Shown here: piece by piece, positions 59,531 through 64,000 of the stretch
Layout: each line of letters opens with the position of its first letter
Numbering within the stretch: position 1 is the first letter of the stretch
Assembly: GCF_029784155.1 (NCBI RefSeq)
Contig: NW_026597011.1
Span: 28,754-92,753 of the forward strand
Length of the DNA: 64,000 nucleotides
Direction of reading: 5' to 3'
Source of the DNA: Uranotaenia lowii
Lineage: Eukaryota > Arthropoda > Insecta > Diptera > Culicidae
The notes under the pieces: generated by a model
What the model was told of the DNA's origin: nothing
The model's database searches: none
Seen by the model: the letters and a program-made list of their open reading frames with translations, nothing else
Position numbers and translations under genes: made by a program

Positions 59531-59655
59531 ACTAATTATTTCTCCGTTTGTAAGCTTGTGCGGCGTTTGAAACAATGTTCAATCGATTCTACGGACATTT
59601 TCACTGAAGGAAAGTTTATTTTTATATATCCGGTTCATGTAGGAGGAAAGGGGAT

Positions 59656-59792
59656 TCTTTACCAGTTTTTTGGCATATATCGAAAACATATCAAGCAAAA
59701 GGGTTCATATTTTATGACATAGCTAGGTTGTTTGCCTTCAAAATATTTTAGGATTCTCCTTTTTAAGGGCGAAGTCGGAAAGAAAGATGAGG
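59656..59792. repeat. Remnant of the CTGTCTGTCTG-headed family
   Basis: GGCATATATCGAAAAC, CAAGCAAAAGGGTTC and GATTCTCCTTTTTAAGGG match the unit structure seen at 50100-50430. It continues after the AGG-flanked insertion at 60699-60790 (GACATAACTCGAACAC, AATGGAGCCAAATG). Confidence 0.5.
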
Positions 59793-60695
59793 CCCAAGCA
59801 ACCAAATGTCGAGTTTTTACTTAAAAATGGAACTCCACAGTTCACATTTGGCTGAACAAATGTCTTACGAGAGCTTCGGGTGACTCATGTCACTTTAAGG
59901 TTATTTGGGAAATTCCATCGCCTTTTTAAAGGTTAAAATATCAATATCGGAACTCCCAAGCGCAGTTAATGCAACTTCTTCCAAGAAGGTTGAAAACGTT
60001 CGCTAAACATTTTCTAACGCACCGTTCTAGGTACTTATAGGTGTTTTAAAGAACCTATTTGGAAATTCGAAGCGACATGTCAAAAATGTCTGTCAATTTT
60101 TTGTCATGGTATTTGTTTTGGTTATATCAGTACTGATATTTACAAATGGAATTCAAAAATTTTTCGAAGCCTTGTGATATAGCTCAGTTGGCAAATCCGT
60201 TGCTTCCTGAGCCGATGTCCGTGAGTTCGAGCCCAAGAGTAAACATCGAACACAGTTGTACCGGAGAAGTTTGTCAAAAATAAGGTACAATCTATTGACC
60301 AACCCATTCAATCATCTCGAAAGACATTAAGTTTAAATAATAATTATTACAGTGGCTATGAACTATTGTTCGATTAGTCGAGAGGCTGGTGAATTTCATT
60401 GCAACCTAGAGAGCAGCGGTTCATTTCGCTAGGGGTAAGTAGCTTTTGTTATCAAAACCATATAATTAAAATCAATGAGATAGACCATGATAGACCAGCA
60501 ACCTAGCAGCGGCGCGTAGAAGTTTTTTTAAACATTCTTTTAGAAGCTGAATAGCATTCTCTGCAGCCACCTAAACGAACTTTAAAGTAACTTTAAGAAC
60601 TTAAATTTGGGCTGATTAGCATTCTCATCAGACTGAAACGAAAGCTAATTATAAGCTTCTACGAAACCTTTTCAAGGAAATTCTGGTTGCTTGGG
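59793..60695. mobile_element. DNA element with CCCAAGCAACCA inverted termini
   Basis: 903 bp. The left end is CCCAAGCAACCAAATG and the right end on the other strand is CCCAAGCAACCAGAATT. AGG flanks both sides (59790-59792, 60696-60698) as a 3-bp duplication, and the flanking repeat unit rejoins sensibly when the element is ignored. Inside are TTAAAG and GAACTTTAAAG words and a nested tRNA-like SINE. No transposase frame. A 3-bp duplication would fit a Harbinger- or CACTA-like group, but AGG is not the usual Harbinger target, so I leave the class open. Confidence 0.7.
60171..60335 (+). mobile_element. tRNA-derived SINE
   Basis: Starts GTGATATAGCTCAGTTGG with a perfect RNA polymerase III A box TAGCTCAGTTGG (60180-60191). 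The B box GTTCGAGCCCA follows at 60225-60235, the normal distance for a tRNA head. A GAACACAGTTGTACCGG body and an AT-rich end near 60325 follow. The cloverleaf is too imperfect for a working tRNA gene. The 3' limit and target duplication could not be fixed. Confidence 0.75.
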
Positions 60696-60800
60696 AGGTT
60701 TTATTCATATTTTATTTGACATAACTCGAACACTCTTAAAAATACAAATGGAGCCAAATGTGGCATGCGACTTTTTCAGATTCTTAAAATCTTTTTATGG

Positions 60801-61132
60801 CATAGTTCGTGAAAAATGAAAGGGAGAGGGTGTGAAATTTATCTGAAATACATAATTAAAGATCTCATGAAGCTTATTAGAAGATTAAAAATGTTAAATC
60901 TTGGAAACAAATTTATAGATCAAGTTTCAGATAAATACTTTTAGTCATCTTCGTATCGCAATTTGAAACTGACATAAATCTTTCCTTAATTATTTGAACA
61001 ACAATTGTTTTTGTAATTCTACATAACCATAGTTTTAAAACATTCTAATAACTTATTTAACCAGTAGCTGGTTCCGAATGAAAAAAAGTCCCAAAAAAGA
61101 CCTCTTTTAAAAAGGCTCATAAGTTTTGAATG
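60801..61132. other. AT-rich sequence, nothing recognised
   Basis: About 330 bp of AT-rich sequence between the repeat-family remnant and the hAT-type MITE. No coding frame or repeat noted. Confidence 0.5.
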
Positions 61133-61140
61133 CTCTATAG

Positions 61141-61375
61141 CAGGGGTCGGGGAACTTTTTGAATCATTACCCCAAAACATTTTTATTTAAGTTGATATTA
61201 CCCCATGATGAAGAGCAAAAAAAAAAACGTATCCGTAAACACTAAGCGAGCTCTCTGAATGCCTCAGGGGGAAAATGAAAATATACACTTTTTACTCACA
61301 AAATATTCACTGTTAACCCCAAGAATTTCACTTTTACCCCATTTGGGGTAATTTACCCCGGTTCCCCGACCGCTG
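61141..61375. mobile_element. hAT-type MITE
   Basis: 235 bp flanked by a perfect 8-bp duplication CTCTATAG (61133-61140, 61376-61383). The left end is CAGGGGTCGGGGAAC and the right end on the other strand is CAGCGGTCGGGGAAC, one mismatch in 15. Subterminal TTACCCC and GGGGTAA words recur. The 8-bp duplication and CAGGGGTC-type ends are the hAT signature. Too short for a transposase. Confidence 0.9.
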
Positions 61376-61453
61376 CTCTATAGTATTGGGCTGAATCAGT
61401 AATTTTGGATATTATTTAAAATAAACATTTCCACACATTTATAAATACGGATG

Positions 61454-61925
61454 TATGTAGCATTAGACTGAGTCGATTTGGAGTCATTTTGGAATTTCGC
61501 AAACCCTGGGATCTAAAAAGCTTCGTCTTGGTACAAAACTCATCCATGATTTTTTGCAAAATTTTTAAGTAGCGTTTACATGAGTAAATTTGAACTTTTA
61601 GGTTTGTATGAGAAAATTGAATATTTTGTACTGAAAAATCAACATCATTTTTGTTTCGTCTGTGGAACCGAGCCACCTAATGGTTCCTAAAGGAAATTTT
61701 CCGCTGAACAACTTTGTTGAAGACCGAACTTCGTATGCTATTAGGAAAAAAAGTTATTAGCTGTTTAACAGGGGTGTGTCATTTCGCATTGATTAACAGT
61801 AAATTAAAAAAATAAAAAAATTGCAAAAAATCATGGGTGAGTTTTGGACCAAGACGAAGCTTTTTAGACTCCACGGTTTGAGAAATTCCGAAATGACCCC
61901 AAATCGACTCAATCTAATGTAGTAT
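61454..61925. repeat. Long imperfect hairpin
   Basis: Arms of about 113 bp (61454-61566 and 61812-61925) are inverted copies, sharing GAGTCGATTTGG, AAAAAGCTTCGTCTTGG and CATGATTTTTTGCAA, around a 245-bp loop. Mismatches are few. No flanking duplication was seen. It could be a fold-back MITE or the two halves of an inverted duplication; a transcript would fold into long double-stranded RNA. Confidence 0.75.
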
Positions 61926-61929
61926 GGTC

Positions 61930-63400
61930 ATTATACCGCTGCAAGCTTTGTATTTTAATTTCAAATTCTTCAATTTTCACACCAACCACTTCTTTTGGTT
62001 GGTTTTTCTGCCAGAAGTAGCAATAAAAAGAAATTCTGAATTAGCGCAACGAGTTTTAATTTTGTGTGGAAATTTGTATGGGAAAACTAAATTTTCCTTT
62101 CAAAAATCGCTAGAGATGTAATGAAAAATTTAAAAATACATAGCTTTGGATGAAAAATATTCCTTGATTCTGGCAGTACAATTCATGTGAACAAAGCAAA
62201 AACCTAACTTGTACCCCTGAAAAAAATATTCGATTTTATTCAATTGCTTATTTAAAAGCAATCTATAAAACCTCAACAAAAATATTTGATGAAATCTTTG
62301 AAAGCTCTAGCTAGCAAAGTCCGCAATTTTTAAATACCTACTTTTCGATGGGTTCAGATTTTTTATTTTGAAATGGTTATAACTTTTTTTTATGAAATGC
62401 TTAGCTGCTCGTCATGTTAGCAAAAAATGAAGTTTATGATCAGTCAAAATAAAAACTCAAAGACCAACTTCATTTCAAGCTTGGTTTGAATTTTCTGGAT
62501 GATTTAATGTGCAAAAAAATTCTTCTTCCACATAAATTTCCATACAAAATAGAAACGCATTGCACAAACTCAGGAATCAACCAAATCATCTCAAATTTTA
62601 CACTGATGCTTGATAATTTGCTAACTTGATTGTTATTTTCATAGGATAATCTTGTTTCTCAAAATGCTCTGTTTTTCAGAAAACATTTTTTTGGCATTTT
62701 TCGAACTCTTCATTGTGTTGATAAGCTTGGGGGTTAAGTCATCGTGTTTTCTCAAAAATGTTCCGAAAATATACCTAGAGTTCAACTAGTTTGAACTGAT
62801 TTCAAACTTTGATTCAAGATTTTTATTCATTCATATTTAAGCAATAGATTTGTATAAAAGAATAGATTGTAGTACAAATCCAATTCTCCAGAACAAAAAT
62901 TTGCGTATGTGTTGATTTTATGATTCATTGGAACATAAAGTCACTGCAATTAGCTGATAATGTCACAGAAGAAATGAATAAAAAAATTATAATCAACAAG
63001 CCACAGCTCGTTCAGCAGTACGAAAGCTAATGCAAACATTACCAAAATTAATTAATTATTCATCCGTATTATTCGCCTGGAAAAACAAGATCGATTATTG
63101 AATCCAACCGTTATAATTTAATGTATGTGAGAATGTTTTGGTGTGACTAATATGACACGAATTGAATTTTAGCCCGCTTCAGGGTGGTTTTGATACATCC
63201 GAGAAAATATGCTTCATCCAAAATCAACTGAAAAATAAAAATCTTTGATCAAAAGTTTACATTAATTAAGTTTAAAATAAATGTGATATCAAATTAAACA
63301 TTGTGTTATTTCTACCAATATCAACCAAAACCAGGCAATTGCAGCTGTCATTAAAGAAACCTAGAAATACTTTCAAAAAGAAGCTCCACCCTAACCTTGG
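61930..63400. other. AT-rich, apparently single-copy sequence
   Basis: About 1.5 kb with no inverted repeats, tandem structure or credible coding frame. The 65-codon frame at 61924-62121 has no recognisable domain. Confidence 0.5.
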
Positions 63401-64000
63401 CATTTCCCCAATTGCGCCATGAATAATAATGCTTTGGAGCACACACGCACCATAGAGGTAGTTGTTGCCGCCATGTTGTTAGGGTTCAAACATTTCACTA
63501 GTAAACCCCAACATCAGGTTCAGTCGTCATCATCCGGGAAACATCGCGAAACAGTATGCGAAACATCTCGATGATTGGAATAATTTCCATATGTTTAACC
63601 ATATGATGATGGACCAGGGTTGTTGCAGCCGATTCTGCGAATGCCAGCGTTTCGCTTCATTTGGTTGGTCTCTCCCCGTCCGGGTTGTTGGACCGATTCC
63701 AATTCATCCGACACTTGCGCCGATAATTAGCGAATGTGTTACAAAACATAACAAATTGTTGAATGGGTCCCTGCCGACAAGGAATTTATTGATTATACCG
63801 CCGGGTTAGGTGCGCCTTTTGGATGGCTTTCTGGCTGGATAGCTCCATTAACTCGATCCATTCTTGAGTCGAAGGATTTGTGGAAGGTTATCTATCGCAG
63901 AGCGGGCAATAGTCTCCCCAGGAATCATTGGACATACCTGTTTTACCTCAGCTATTTGCATGATAAATTTTATTTGTAAATTATAATTTCGAATCAAATT
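63401..64000. other. Less AT-rich single-copy block at the window edge
   Basis: More balanced composition than the flanking DNA, with words such as GTTGTTGCCGCCATG, CATCATCCGGGAAAC, TTGCAGCCGATTCTGCG and CCCGTCCGGGTTG. The 72-codon frame at 63591-63809 has no domain I know. It could be a conserved regulatory block or part of an untranslated exon of a gene beyond the window. Confidence 0.35.

Larger units (their letters stand above)
55680..59655. repeat. Large inverted module of about 165-bp units, with nested insertions
   Basis: From 55690 to about 56650, units repeat every 155-170 bp in forward orientation, marked by GAGTTATGGCC-like words at about 55944, 56105, 56275, 56439 and 56598, plus AAAATTTTGAACCAA. 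From about 56680 the same units run inverted, with CAGCCATAACTCCA at about 56805, 56965, 57120 and 57282, and a degraded one near 58400. The outer ends also match as inverted copies: 55690-55800 (CTTCCTACATGAACC, TTTCCTTCAGTGAAAAT) against 59535-59650 (CATTTTCACTGAAGGAAA, GGTTCATGTAGG). Two MITEs (57357-58310, 58494-59530) were inserted into the right arm. No coding frame. Confidence 0.8.

Noticed and set aside
60171..60250. Functional tRNA gene
   Set aside because: A and B boxes are good, but the acceptor and anticodon stems do not pair properly and a SINE body follows.

Overview
The window looks like a repeat-rich, non-coding stretch of an insect chromosome, most likely dipteran and plausibly a mosquito. 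The reasons are a BEL/Pao element with DUF1759/DUF1758-type Gag, a tRNA-Tyr primer site, many short TA-, AGG- and 8-bp-TSD miniature elements, candidate introns of 60-90 bp, and AT-rich single-copy DNA. I see no bacterial gene, no intact host gene, no rRNA, no true tRNA gene and no CRISPR. The species call is inference.

Layout. (1) 1-24880 and 31516-45036 form one tandem satellite array of a 68-bp monomer, about 570 copies in view and running off the left edge. It has a 49-bp deletion monomer, regional variant domains, higher-order units and kilobase-scale tandem duplications. (2) 24881-31515 is a BEL/Pao LTR retrotransposon inserted in the array. It has a 5-bp duplication (GAAGC), 434-bp LTRs that I read as identical, a tRNA-Tyr primer site, a long Gag-protease ORF and no reverse transcriptase or integrase. 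Its 3' half carries, on the opposite strand, what looks like an intron-containing transcription unit (about 29620-31080) with a poly(A) signal. (3) The array ends at 45036 with one diverged monomer in inverted orientation. (4) 45181-46991 is a TTAA-flanked fold-back element with arms of about 0.73 kb.

(5) 46996-64000 is a graveyard of nested repeats. Two TA-flanked MITEs start with GGGG (48499-49384, 57357-58310). A degenerate tandem family begins with a CTGTCTGTCTG run (from 49670). It was split by a young but broken Ty3/Gypsy element on the minus strand (50437-55353, TSD ATAGG), and that element's left LTR was itself split by a 583-bp poly(A)-tailed retroposon with a 13-bp TSD. A large inverted module of about 165-bp units (55680-59655) holds further nested MITEs. 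An AGG-flanked element (59793-60695) contains a tRNA-derived SINE. A hAT-type MITE (61141-61375) has a perfect 8-bp TSD, and a long hairpin lies at 61454-61925. The last 2 kb is largely single-copy, and 63.4-64.0 kb is less AT-rich.

How parts relate. The only proteins are retroelement proteins. The BEL element keeps cis signals and Gag but must borrow polymerase. The Gypsy element still shows gag, protease, RT, RNase H and integrase, but they are broken by a 1-nt frame change and a stop. The small elements encode nothing and would need enzymes supplied from elsewhere. All boundaries, splice sites and identity statements were read by eye.
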